Assembly: GCA_913056345.1 (NCBI GenBank)
Contig: CAJXMH010000008.1
Span: 42,349-106,348, forward strand
Direction: 5' to 3'
Length of the DNA stretch: 64,000 nucleotides
Origin: an uncultured Flavobacteriales bacterium
GTDB lineage: Bacteria > Bacteroidota > Bacteroidia > Flavobacteriales_E > Vicingaceae
Both the position numbers and the translations under genes were made by a program. How positions within the stretch are numbered: position 1 is the stretch's first letter; the number at the start of each line of letters is the position of its first letter. Under the pieces are notes generated by a model. It saw only the letters and a program-made list of their open reading frames with translations. It had not been told where the DNA came from and did no database searches. This document shows positions 10,001 through 18,296 of this stretch, in pieces.

Positions 10001-10478
10001 AATTGGTGTAAATAAGTCTCCTGACCTATATGGGGCATTCCCAACCGATGCCTACTCGCACACGCCAAAGTATGCGGGAGCCAAACAACCTGGAATGACC
10101 GGCCAAGTGAAAGAGGATATTATAAACCGCTGGGCTGAACTAGGAATCTATGCCTATCGAGGACGATTGCATTTTGATCCATTTATCTTAAGAGAGTCTG
10201 AATTTGTCAAAGAAGAATCTTGGCTTTCCTACGTAAATCCTGAAGGTGAGTTTGAAAAGCTTGCTATTAGAGAAAATAGCCTTGCCTTTACCTATTGCCA
10301 ACAGCCCATTATTTATCGAATCGCAAAAGAGTTTAAGATTAGGCTGTATTACTATGATGGAAGCGAAAAAGTTTACACCGAAAAAGGATTAGAAGAACAA
10401 GATTCGAAAGACATTTTTAAACGTAAAGGCAAAATTAGGCTCATTGAAGTATCTTTAGATAACACCTTACTCATCTAA
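7017..10478 (+). CDS. GH149-like beta-1,3-glucan phosphorylase
   Basis: A 1153-residue protein without signal peptide, so cytoplasmic. Length and sequence style fit the beta-1,3-oligoglucan phosphorylases of family GH149, related to GH94. The N-terminal beta domain has the ALSAGRRNPENALFPYYTDD region (about residues 62-81). The (alpha/alpha)6 core has RPEWNDANN with the probable catalytic acid Asp654, and a late segment around residues 1005-1035 (GAFPTDAYSHTPKY, then QPGMTGQVKE) resembles the phosphate-binding region. Such enzymes split beta-1,3-glucan oligosaccharides with phosphate to glucose 1-phosphate, saving ATP. The family assignment is from recognition, not search; GH94 or GH161 is the alternative. 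The next gene starts one base after the stop. Confidence 0.8.
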   Translation: MKKEKIFLGKTEFVPTESEVKGEYTHFEDEDFFIIRNYDQMRPFFMTIVSSTDHWLFLASNGALSAGRRNPENALFPYYTDDKITESNLLTGPRTVIHALKKEKVHLWEPFRPDSRSVYPSRFNIYKNREGNKLIFEEINEQLKLKYCYGWMFSETYGLVKKSWLENLSDETVELEVLDGIQNILPAGVESLIQNIRSTLVKAYKRSELTDEPKVGIYSLSSMIVDKAEPAEALKVSTTWHCGIEAEQTLLSSLQIEDFRRGKEIENEKDIKAENGGYFVKASLKLKKKEKTNWYIVSEVNQSYADIVKLRNQIGQTKDMAKLLEADIAKDKKDLRKLIGLSDGIQRSRDRLASGRHFTNVLFNIMRGGTFDELYEIETADFLKHIKGMNQRDFIRYKRVLNALPKQITFHQLRYFLLAADHEKIFRYYLEYLPLSFSRRHGDPSRPWNYFSIDIKNEKGVKIRNFQGNWRDIFQNWEALAFSFPEYSLSMITKFVNASTIDGYNPYRITREGIDWETVDPNDPWSHIGYWGDHQIIYLSKFVELSMHYHPIRLKKLLNDEIFTYANVPYRIKGYDAITSNPKNTIDYDHELAQKVNSKTKEIGSDGKLVWNQQNQLVYVNLTEKFLVSVLTKLYNFVPGGGLWLNTQRPEWNDANNALVGNGLSVVTICYLKRFLSVLNDLYGELELKEIKINKAVMDLMDALFRGFKRYEKHLDPGFSAETRREFMDDFGIAGEHYRTTAYAGFTGEKRSLTIDRLQEFIAMANRYLTATIERSERKDHLYHAYNLLSLTEGKAEISHLYEMLEGQVAVLSAKQLNLKQTVAVANALNKSEMFRQDQYSYMLYPDRDLPLFLEKNIVPKQEALSIPVLRQMLNDGDRTLVEKDEDGKIHFNSSFQNSNHLEEALANIENPQLRRQAKTQKYRIVALFEKVFKHHEFTGRSGAFYGYEGLGSIYWHMVSKLLMAVQENLFRFKEDKKTPEYGHLIEHYYEIRAGIGVNKSPDLYGAFPTDAYSHTPKYAGAKQPGMTGQVKEDIINRWAELGIYAYRGRLHFDPFILRESEFVKEESWLSYVNPEGEFEKLAIRENSLAFTYCQQPIIYRIAKEFKIRLYYYDGSEKVYTEKGLEEQDSKDIFKRKGKIRLIEVSLDNTLLI

Positions 10479-10479
10479 A

Positions 10480-11805
10480 ATGAGCCGAATCAAGGGCAGA
10501 AAAGCCTTTTATTTATTAACGGCCCTCTTTTTCATTCTGGGTCTGATTACCGTTTTGGTAGATTCCTTGATTCCCAGATTGAAGGATGTCTTTACCTTGA
10601 CTTATTTTCAGGCCGGATTCATTCAATTTGCATTTTTTGGAGCCTACTTTCTACTTTCCATCCCCTCTAGCTATTTTTTATCCAAGGTAGGCTACCAGAA
10701 AGGCACCCAATTTAGCTTATTTTTAATGGGCTTAGGCTGCTTGCTTTTTTTGCCTGCAGCTAACTACCGCGTATTCAGCTTATTTGCTCTTGCTTGTTTT
10801 ACTTTAGCAGGAGGAATGACCCTTTTACAGGTGTCCATCAATCCTTTTATTACTGAATTGGGAAGTCCGGAAACCGCGGCAAAACGGCTTACTTTGGCGC
10901 AGGCCTTCAATTCTTTGGGAACAACCATAGCGCCTGCTATAGGAGCTATGTTCATTTTACGCGATCGGGTAATAGAGCAATCGACGATCGACCTAATGAA
11001 TGAAGCTGAAAAGCTTGCTTACTACGACCTTGAAGCCGCAGCAGTTAATGCCCCTTTCATGGTTTTAGCTGCAATTTTGGTGGGTTTGGGAATGATCTTT
11101 ATTTGGTTTAAAATGCCGAGCATTATTCCCCCCCGTAGTATTGGTTCTTATGCACAAGCCTTAAAGAATAAACGACTTAAAATGGGAATGTTGGGAATCT
11201 TCTGCTACGTAGGAGCCGAAGTGAGTTTGGGAAGCTATTTGGTGAATTATTTTATTTCCTTAGATGCTGCGAATCTTATTATCCAATCCGAAGGTTTAAG
11301 GAGTTTCGTAAGTAGTATTCTCGATGAGAATTTAACTAGTTATGACGAGAAAGCAATCGTCGGTGTCTTTATTACCTTTTATTGGGGAGGGGCAATGATT
11401 GGACGTTTCTTTGGTGCTTTTATTATGCAATACATCCCACCTGCTAAGGTTATTCTAGGCTTTGGCTTAATGGCTTTTTCATTTTTAACACTTTCTATTA
11501 ATACAGCGGGCCTACTTGCCATGTTTGCGGCCTTAGCAGTAGGTTTTTGCAATTCTATCATGTTTCCTACCATATTCAGTTTGGCTTTGCAAGAACTAGG
11601 TGAACTGAAACCTAAAGGATCTGGCTTGTTGTGTACCGCTATCGTAGGCGGGGCTTTAATCCCTCCTACTTTTGGTGCCTTAATCGACTGGAAAGGGTTT
11701 GCCATTGCCATGCTCTTGATCATGGCCTGTTACCTCTATCTATCTTATTTGGGCTTTTACTTTCAAAAGAGAGAAGCTAGGGCTTCAACCCTTAGTGCCG
11801 ATTGA
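10480..11805 (+). CDS. MFS permease, FucP/GluP-like sugar transporter
   Basis: A 441-residue, 12-helix MFS transporter resembling the glucose/galactose (GluP) and fucose (FucP) permeases. The first helix segment ending in the NG-like loop, the FFGAYFLLSIPSSYF helix 2, GGMTLLQVSINPFITELG in helix 4 and the TFYWGGAMIGRFFGA segment in helix 8 are typical of this group. It starts one base after the phosphorylase stop and is the last gene of the operon. It would bring in glucose or short glucans; the substrate is inferred from context. Its 3' end overlaps the convergent bshA gene by 14 bases, and no terminator hairpin is visible between them. Confidence 0.86.
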   Translation: MSRIKGRKAFYLLTALFFILGLITVLVDSLIPRLKDVFTLTYFQAGFIQFAFFGAYFLLSIPSSYFLSKVGYQKGTQFSLFLMGLGCLLFLPAANYRVFSLFALACFTLAGGMTLLQVSINPFITELGSPETAAKRLTLAQAFNSLGTTIAPAIGAMFILRDRVIEQSTIDLMNEAEKLAYYDLEAAAVNAPFMVLAAILVGLGMIFIWFKMPSIIPPRSIGSYAQALKNKRLKMGMLGIFCYVGAEVSLGSYLVNYFISLDAANLIIQSEGLRSFVSSILDENLTSYDEKAIVGVFITFYWGGAMIGRFFGAFIMQYIPPAKVILGFGLMAFSFLTLSINTAGLLAMFAALAVGFCNSIMFPTIFSLALQELGELKPKGSGLLCTAIVGGALIPPTFGALIDWKGFAIAMLLIMACYLYLSYLGFYFQKREARASTLSAD

Positions 11806-12922
11806 GTAACTTTTGATAAAGCTCTTCATAGCGAGGTAAAATCTTCGAGATATCAAATTTCTTAGCTTGCTCAAATGCTTGTAATTTAAATTGTGACAGC
11901 GTTTGATCATCTTTTAGAATGTGGAGGGCATTTTTAGCCATCGTGTCTACATCGCCCACATCACTCAAATAACCCGAAAAGCCATTTTTATTAACCTCAG
12001 GAATTCCGCCAGTGTTTGAAGAGATCACTGGCACTCCGGCAGACATCGCTTCTAGGGCAGCAAGCCCAAAACTTTCGAACTCTGAAGGTAACAGAAAAAG
12101 GTCAGCAATACCCAAAACCCTTTCAGTGTCTTGCACCTTACCTAAGATATACAAATCATCTGTCAAGCCCTTTTCTCTGCACATTACTTCTGCTTGGTGC
12201 CTTTCAGGACCGTCACCAACTAGCATTAACTTCGCAGGGATCTTTTCCCTTACCTTTTCGAAAACCTCGATCACATCTGGGATTCGCTTTACTTTCCTGA
12301 AATTTGATACATGTGCCAATATTTTCTCACCGTTTGGCGCCATATGCTCCTTTAGTTCAGTGTCTACAACTGGGTCTTCGCAAGAGCCTAAACAAACGAA
12401 GTTTGGGATCACTTCGATTTTACTTGTCACCTTAAAGTGATTCAAGGTGTCCTGCTTTAAGCTTTCTGAAACAGCCGTAACGGCATCAGATTGATTAATG
12501 GCGAAAGTAATAACTGGTTCAAAAGAACTATCGCGGCCAACCAAGGTGATATCAGTGCCATGCAGCGTAGTTATAAAAGGTATATAAATCCCTTCTGATT
12601 CTAAAATGCGCTGCGCCATATAAGCTGCGGAAGCATGGGGGATGGCATAATGCACATGCAAAATATCCAAGTTTTCATGTTTGGCTACATCTACCAATTT
12701 GCTGGACAAGACTAACTCATAGGGTTGATAATCAAAAAGAGGATAATCAGAAACACTTACCTCATGATAGTGGATATTCTCTAAAAATGTATCTAACCTA
12801 ACCGGCTGTTGGTAGGAAATAAAGTGAATTTGATGACCTTTTGCCGCTAGGGCTTTCCCTAATTCTGTTGCCACTACTCCACTTCCTCCAAAGGTTGGGT
12901 AACACACTATTCCAATATTCAT
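11792..12922 (-). CDS. bshA: N-acetyl-alpha-D-glucosaminyl L-malate synthase
   Basis: The 376-residue GT4-family retaining glycosyltransferase closely resembles BshA, which joins UDP-GlcNAc to L-malate in the first step of bacillithiol synthesis. The N-terminus (MNIGIVCYPTFGGSG) and the acceptor-domain HYAIPHA segment are characteristic, as are VSNFRKVKR and the C-terminal FESFGLAALEAMSAGVPVI donor-site motif. The enzyme is cytosolic. The start overlaps the stop of the upstream GH3 fusion gene by 4 bases (ATGA), so both are read from one message. bshB and bshC are not in the window. Confidence 0.92.
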   Translation of the reverse strand: MNIGIVCYPTFGGSGVVATELGKALAAKGHQIHFISYQQPVRLDTFLENIHYHEVSVSDYPLFDYQPYELVLSSKLVDVAKHENLDILHVHYAIPHASAAYMAQRILESEGIYIPFITTLHGTDITLVGRDSSFEPVITFAINQSDAVTAVSESLKQDTLNHFKVTSKIEVIPNFVCLGSCEDPVVDTELKEHMAPNGEKILAHVSNFRKVKRIPDVIEVFEKVREKIPAKLMLVGDGPERHQAEVMCREKGLTDDLYILGKVQDTERVLGIADLFLLPSEFESFGLAALEAMSAGVPVISSNTGGIPEVNKNGFSGYLSDVGDVDTMAKNALHILKDDQTLSQFKLQAFEQAKKFDISKILPRYEELYQKLLNRH

Positions 12923-15900
12923 GAGCTTGCTGATTGTTTAGTCGGTGAATTTCGGTATTTCATATTAGAGATCGCCTCATAAAGCTTTTCTTGAATTCGG
13001 GTTCGAATATTGAGTTTGACAAGCTTGGAATTGTTAGCTGAAGGGTGTATCCGATTAGAAAGAAAAATATAGACTAATTCTTCTTCGGGGTCAACCCAGG
13101 CATAAGTACCTGTAAAGCCACTGTGACCATAACTATTAAATGAAATACAATCGCATGTGGGTCCAGGCTCGCCATGCAAAGCCGGTTTATCAAAACCCGC
13201 ACCTCTTCGGTTATCCTCTTTACTTTTAGGAATGGAGTCTTCACAAAATTGGCAATGGGTATATTCTTCTAAAACCTCAGCTTTCAAATACTGCTCACCG
13301 GCGTAGTTTCCCTTTTGCAAATACATTTGCATCAATTTGCCAAGATCATTGGCATTGGCAAATAAACCAGCATGACCTCCTACTCCACCTAGCATTGCTG
13401 CACCCGGATCGTGCACGTATCCATGAATCAATTGTTTTCGAAAAGTTTGGTCATTCTCAGTGGGCACAATCTCCGAAAGCGCATACTTCTTTAAAGGTAA
13501 AAAAGCTGTTCGGTGCATTCCTAAGGGCTTGTAAAAATGATCTTGATTGTAAACATTTATAGGCTCTTTGCGGTAACGCTCCACGACTTCTTTTAGAAAG
13601 TAATAACCAACATCACTGTAGCGGTACTCTTTCTTTTCCTTCACTTTGGCTCTATTTAATATTCGGTAGAATATCGTGTCGATGTACTCATCTACCATGT
13701 AGAGATCTTTAGCTACCTCCACGGAGTATTTTTCAGAAGGAGCCTTGCTGTACAAATCATAGCGCAATTGACCCTTCACCAAAGTTTTATTGTAAAAAGG
13801 AATCCAAGCTGCTAGGCCTGCTTGATGCGCTAAAATATCTCGAAGAATTAAGTCCTCATAAGGCGTTCCCCTAGTCATTCTTAGGTGATCTCCTAATTCG
13901 TCGTCTAAAGATAGTTTACCATCACTGTCCAATTCCATAATGGCAAGCAAAGTAGAAGCAATTTTAGTTACAGAAGCAACATCATACAGGTCGGTCCATT
14001 TTACTGCTTGCTTATTCTTGTAATCATGGTAGCCAAATGTTTTATGGTAAATCACTTTACCTGACTTGGCAACCCAAACTTGAGCTCCCGGATAAGCTTT
14101 AGCAGTTAAGCCTTCTTCAACAATTTCATCCACTAGAGCAAGCTCTGTTGATTTTATTCCTAACTCTTCAGGAAGAGCATACTCTAGCCTAAAAGCTTTA
14201 CCTGTTTTTTGCCCCGTACCTTCATTTATAGAAGAAGTGGGTGAAATAGGCAACTTGCCCTTAACGCTTATTCCACCGAAGATGAACTGCGAAGCAAGAT
14301 CTTGCGCATTGAAGCTATTCTGATAAGCGACAAGTAGTCTTGGAACATAAGCTGCTGCTAAAAAGTCCTTCAGCGCATATGCGTTAGCAAAAACCACTAG
14401 GCTAACTTTTTTCTTAAGTCTTAAAACATTGAGAAAATTTTTGAATTCATTATTGATTTCTGCACTAACCCAAGGATGTTTGTTTGATTTGTGAATACTT
14501 ACAATAACCTCATCGTAGGTAAGTAAGGTGTCCATCAAGTTTTTTTGAGCAGACACTGATAGGGATGCAAAATGCAAGGTGTCTACTTTGGCATAACGGT
14601 TTAGTCCTTCTTGAAATTCACGGTAGCGAATTCCTTTCTCAGCGAAAGCAACTGATACTATTTTTTTACCAGCAAGCGACTTTAAAGGGAGGTGCTGATC
14701 TTCATTTCTTACTAAAGTCAAACTCGCTTTTACTAGTTGGCGGTTTAAGTATTCGTATTTGGGTAGGTTAAGGTCTTGATGTAAGTTTTTTAAAGGAACT
14801 TGATTGGTTTTATGAATGCCCAACCATTCTTTGGCCTTCAAAATTTTATGCGCAGAAGCAGTAATCCGCTCTTCGGAAATACTACCGCCTTTCACTGCCT
14901 TTTTGATGGCGGTTATAGCAGCTCCCACGTCTTTGCTAAGTAGTAAAACATCATTTCCTGCTTGCAAGGCCTTCAGATCAACTTGGGCAGACTCTTGATA
15001 TTTAGCAACCCCACCCATATTTAAACCATCTGTGAAGATCAAGCCTTTGAAATTGAGGTCTTGCTTAAGAATGCTGTCTACTATGGTTGCGTTCAAAGAA
15101 GATGCATATTGATCTCCTTTCATAAGCTGCGGCAAATTGAGGTGTGCCGTCATCATGCTGCCCACACCAGCTCTGGCTAGTTGCTTAAAAGGATATAATT
15201 CAAGCGAATCAATCCGTTTAGGGCTATGGTTAACAACAGGAAGACGGATATGGGAATCTGTATCCGTGTCTCCGTGTCCGGGAAAGTGTTTTGCACAAGC
15301 GATTACTCCTGCTTTTTGAAGACCTTTCATGTAGGCAATTCCTTTGCGTGCTACATTCTTTTTATCCTCTCCAAAAGAGCGAGCAAAAATGACAGGATTG
15401 TTAGGATTGTTGTTGACATCTACTACAGGAGAAAAACTAACATGTACACCCAAACGACGGCATTGCTCCCCAATCTGCTCCCCCATCTCTTCGATCAAGT
15501 CATCATCTTGAATTGCACCCAAGGTCATTTGCCAAGGATACTTCATGGTTGAATCTATTCGCATGCTCAACCCCCATTCTGCGTCCATGGCAACCATTAG
15601 AGGAATGGCACTTGTCTGCTGATACAAATTACTGAGTTTAGCTTGCCTGTGCGGACCTCCCTGAAAGAAAGTCAGTCCTCCAATGTGGTATTGATTAATC
15701 GCTTTAAGCACTTCATTTTTGTGTGCTTCACCCTTATTAGAATATGCTGCAATGTTGAAAAGTTGACCAATCTTTTCCTCCAGACTCATCTTCATAATTA
15801 AAGAATCTGCCCATGGACTTGGCTGAAGCAAGAAAGGTGGCTTCGATTCATCAATAAAAGACTCTTGATTGGATGATTGGAAACTAAGGCTGCTTAAGAC

Positions 15901-15930
15901 AAGCAACAAAAAACAGAATTTTCTTAACAT
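12919..15930 (-). CDS. GH3 beta-N-acetylhexosaminidase-like / serine beta-lactamase-like fusion
   Basis: The 1003-residue exported protein starts with a signal peptide (about 1-18). Residues about 35-390 form a GH3 NagZ-type TIM barrel with the KHFPGHGDTDTDSH loop (Lys214 onwards) and the probable nucleophile Asp301 in TDGLNMGG. A second GH3 alpha/beta domain (about 395-580) follows, then a class C beta-lactamase-like domain (about 600-985) with the SVTK motif (Ser653, Lys656), a YSD triad at about 770 and HSGFTGT near the end. This fusion is common in Bacteroidetes and probably acts on peptidoglycan fragments in the periplasm. The physiological substrate is not known to me. It heads a two-gene operon with bshA. 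Confidence 0.9.
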   Translation of the reverse strand: MLRKFCFLLLVLSSLSFQSSNQESFIDESKPPFLLQPSPWADSLIMKMSLEEKIGQLFNIAAYSNKGEAHKNEVLKAINQYHIGGLTFFQGGPHRQAKLSNLYQQTSAIPLMVAMDAEWGLSMRIDSTMKYPWQMTLGAIQDDDLIEEMGEQIGEQCRRLGVHVSFSPVVDVNNNPNNPVIFARSFGEDKKNVARKGIAYMKGLQKAGVIACAKHFPGHGDTDTDSHIRLPVVNHSPKRIDSLELYPFKQLARAGVGSMMTAHLNLPQLMKGDQYASSLNATIVDSILKQDLNFKGLIFTDGLNMGGVAKYQESAQVDLKALQAGNDVLLLSKDVGAAITAIKKAVKGGSISEERITASAHKILKAKEWLGIHKTNQVPLKNLHQDLNLPKYEYLNRQLVKASLTLVRNEDQHLPLKSLAGKKIVSVAFAEKGIRYREFQEGLNRYAKVDTLHFASLSVSAQKNLMDTLLTYDEVIVSIHKSNKHPWVSAEINNEFKNFLNVLRLKKKVSLVVFANAYALKDFLAAAYVPRLLVAYQNSFNAQDLASQFIFGGISVKGKLPISPTSSINEGTGQKTGKAFRLEYALPEELGIKSTELALVDEIVEEGLTAKAYPGAQVWVAKSGKVIYHKTFGYHDYKNKQAVKWTDLYDVASVTKIASTLLAIMELDSDGKLSLDDELGDHLRMTRGTPYEDLILRDILAHQAGLAAWIPFYNKTLVKGQLRYDLYSKAPSEKYSVEVAKDLYMVDEYIDTIFYRILNRAKVKEKKEYRYSDVGYYFLKEVVERYRKEPINVYNQDHFYKPLGMHRTAFLPLKKYALSEIVPTENDQTFRKQLIHGYVHDPGAAMLGGVGGHAGLFANANDLGKLMQMYLQKGNYAGEQYLKAEVLEEYTHCQFCEDSIPKSKEDNRRGAGFDKPALHGEPGPTCDCISFNSYGHSGFTGTYAWVDPEEELVYIFLSNRIHPSANNSKLVKLNIRTRIQEKLYEAISNMKYRNSPTKQSASS

Positions 15931-16072
15931 AAGTAAACTTTAAGCTTAACGAAGTTAATCAATAAGCAGACCAAAGAATTTGGAGCTATTCTAACTTTTA
16001 AACAGTTTTTGGTTGATGTGAACACCTTCTTTTAAGCTTGCAAACTGTTACTGAAATTTGTAATTTTCATTT

Positions 16073-16348
16073 ATGATTTCATCATTTTTCAAAACCCCAA
16101 GAAGCAAGCGGTTTAATTTCGCTCCCCGCTATTATGATGCTGACAAGGAGGCTTTCAAAGAACGTTATACACAAATTGAGGCCGAGATGAACGGGAAGCC
16201 AAGTCTTTCTATAGGCTCTGGAAGGTCTTTGAGAGAAAGATGGGAAGCAAACAAAAACACCTCAAGCTATTCAAAGAAGTCAAACCTTCGTTTGCTGTTT
16301 ATCATTGCTCTACTTTGTGGGCTTTCTTATATTTTGCTGTATTATTAG
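16073..16348 (+). CDS. Small conserved membrane protein upstream of mutL
   Basis: A 91-residue basic protein with a polar N-terminal 70 residues and one C-terminal membrane segment (about 72-90, LRLLFIIALLCGLSYILL). I recognise it only as a small protein often placed before mutL in Bacteroidetes; no function is assigned. The ATG at 16073 follows a near-consensus -7 element (TAATTTTC at 16061-16068), which would leave almost no 5' leader. It lies 100 bases before mutL, which has its own -7 box. Confidence 0.65.
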   Translation: MISSFFKTPRSKRFNFAPRYYDADKEAFKERYTQIEAEMNGKPSLSIGSGRSLRERWEANKNTSSYSKKSNLRLLFIIALLCGLSYILLYY

Positions 16349-16418
16349 CCAATCATAAAAATCCAAAAATAGGCCTAGATGCTACTTTTTAAATCGCCTT
16401 AAAAGAGGGCAATTTAAC

Positions 16419-16426
16419 TACCTTTG
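16419..16426 (+). promoter_or_regulatory. Bacteroidetes -7 promoter element before mutL
   Basis: TACCTTTG matches the TAnnTTTG -7 consensus exactly and lies 22 bases before the mutL ATG, giving a leader of about 15-20 bases. No convincing -33 TTTG is seen at the expected distance. Confidence 0.55.
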
Positions 16427-16448
16427 CGGCAACACTGACTGCGTATTT

Positions 16449-18296
16449 ATGCCTGATATCATTCACTTATTACCTGACTCCGTTGCCAATCAAATTGCTG
16501 CAGGCGAAGTAGTGCAAAGGCCTGCCTCAGCAGTGAAGGAATTGTTGGAAAACAGCATTGACTCAGGAGCTAGGAACATTCAACTAATTATAAAAAATGC
16601 AGGCAAAACTTTAATTCAAGTAATTGATGATGGTTGCGGAATGACAGAAACTGATGCACGTCTCTGCCTTGAAAGACACGCCACCTCTAAAATTACAAAA
16701 GTAGATGATCTGTTCAACCTAAAAACCATGGGTTTTAGAGGCGAAGCAGTCCCCTCTATAGCTGCTGTTTCACAGATGGAGATTAAAACCAAAGTAGCAG
16801 GAGCAGATCTAGGTACACATTTGACCTTAGAAGGAAGTGAGGTAAAAAGCCAAGAATATTGTCAATGTTCAAAGGGAACTCAAATTAGCGTTAAAAACCT
16901 CTTCTTTAACATTCCTGCTCGAAGAAACTTTTTGAAGAGCAACCCGATTGAAACGAAGCATATTATTGAGGAGTTTGTGCGTATTGCTCTAATCCACCCA
17001 GAGGTCGTAATGAGCATGCATAACGACTCCAATGAAGTTTATCGCTTACCGAAAGGTAATTTTCGGCAACGTATTGTTAACCTTAATGGGAATAAGTTCG
17101 ATCAACGCCTAGTACCTGTGAAGGAAAGTACAGACATCGTTTCAGTAGAGGGATTTGTGGGCAAACCTGAATTTGCTCGTAAAACTAGAGGTGAACAGTA
17201 CTTTTTTGCAAATGCGAGATACATTCGTTCGCCTTACCTCAACCATGCTGTGCAAGCTGCTTTTGAAGAGCTCTTAGCAAAGGATCACTTTCCAACTTAT
17301 TTTCTGAAGCTTGAGCTTGATCCCGCTAAGATCGATATCAACATTCATCCCACTAAAACAGAGGTTAAATTTGAAGAAGAAAGAGCCATTTATGCCATCA
17401 TTCGAACAGCGGTTAGGCAGGCATTAGGCCGCTTCAATGTGGCGCCTTCGCTCGACTTTGAAAAGGAGCAGACTTTTGAACTACCGGAATTAAAAAAAGG
17501 TGAAGCCATTCGCATGCCTAACATTACGGTAAACCCTGAATTCAATCCTTTCGAAAGAGAGAAAAAGAGTCTGCAGGAAAACATCCATTTCCCATTTAAA
17601 AGAGAAAAACAGCAAGACCCGAATTGGGAAACGCTCTATCCAGAACCGAAAAGAAGTATATCAAAAGAAGACACGCAATTAAAGCAAGCAGATTCTGATA
17701 ATGAGCCTGCAAAAGAGCAAGCCTACACTGAACGTAAGCTGATCCAACTTCACCGAAAATATATTTTAAGTCAATTAAAATCAGGCATTATTCTGATTGA
17801 CCAACAAAGGGCGCATGAAAGGGTATTATGGGAAAAGCTCAAAAGTAAATTAGAAACTAAACAAGCTAGCAGCCAACAACTGCTCTTTCCTGAGCGACTT
17901 GAACTAAAGGCACAAGATCGAGCAATATTAGAATCGCTGATGGGGCCTCTCAAAAAACTTGGGTTCAGCATGAATTTTAAGAAAGGAAGTGAACTAGAAA
18001 TTGATGGTGTTCCTTCGGAGGTAGGCAAACAGTCAGCAGCTAAATTAATTGAGGAAACACTCGAAAACTTCCAAAACACCCAAAATAGTCCGAAGGATGA
18101 AGTAACTCTAGCTCTTTTGCAACATTTATCAAATAGAATGAGCATCAAAGCAGGTAAAAAGCTAGAAGATGAAGAAATGAATCAGTTGGTAGATGAACTT
18201 TTTGCCTGTGAAATGCCTTATCACTTAGCTAACGGCAAGCCCATTATTTTGAGCTACACCTTAGAAGAACTTGACAAACAATTTAAGCGATCATGA
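16449..18296 (+). CDS. mutL: DNA mismatch repair protein MutL
   Basis: A 615-residue MutL. The N-terminal GHKL ATPase (about 1-330) has NQIAAGEVVQRPASAVKELL, DDGCGM, the ATSK box and GFRGEA. After a linker (about 345-430) comes the C-terminal dimerisation/endonuclease domain. Its metal-site motif reads DQQRAHERVLWE from Asp451, so the His of the usual DQHA form is Gln; the C-terminal CEMPYHLANGKPI (Cys587) is also a divergent version of the usual CPHGRP region. Whether nicking activity remains is therefore uncertain. Its stop overlaps the rhomboid gene start (ATGA). Confidence 0.95.
   Translation: MPDIIHLLPDSVANQIAAGEVVQRPASAVKELLENSIDSGARNIQLIIKNAGKTLIQVIDDGCGMTETDARLCLERHATSKITKVDDLFNLKTMGFRGEAVPSIAAVSQMEIKTKVAGADLGTHLTLEGSEVKSQEYCQCSKGTQISVKNLFFNIPARRNFLKSNPIETKHIIEEFVRIALIHPEVVMSMHNDSNEVYRLPKGNFRQRIVNLNGNKFDQRLVPVKESTDIVSVEGFVGKPEFARKTRGEQYFFANARYIRSPYLNHAVQAAFEELLAKDHFPTYFLKLELDPAKIDINIHPTKTEVKFEEERAIYAIIRTAVRQALGRFNVAPSLDFEKEQTFELPELKKGEAIRMPNITVNPEFNPFEREKKSLQENIHFPFKREKQQDPNWETLYPEPKRSISKEDTQLKQADSDNEPAKEQAYTERKLIQLHRKYILSQLKSGIILIDQQRAHERVLWEKLKSKLETKQASSQQLLFPERLELKAQDRAILESLMGPLKKLGFSMNFKKGSELEIDGVPSEVGKQSAAKLIEETLENFQNTQNSPKDEVTLALLQHLSNRMSIKAGKKLEDEEMNQLVDELFACEMPYHLANGKPIILSYTLEELDKQFKRS

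Noticed and set aside
11792..11805. Overlapping 3' ends of the convergent MFS permease and bshA genes as a sign of a wrong frame
   Set aside because: Both proteins have family-typical C-termini; a 14-base convergent overlap is unremarkable in compact genomes. The same holds for the 4-base overlap at 19937-19940.
12012..12440. Plus-strand open frames of 94 and 142 codons inside bshA
   Set aside because: They lie fully antisense to a clear bshA gene, have no promoter or recognisable motif, and their composition mirrors the coding strand.
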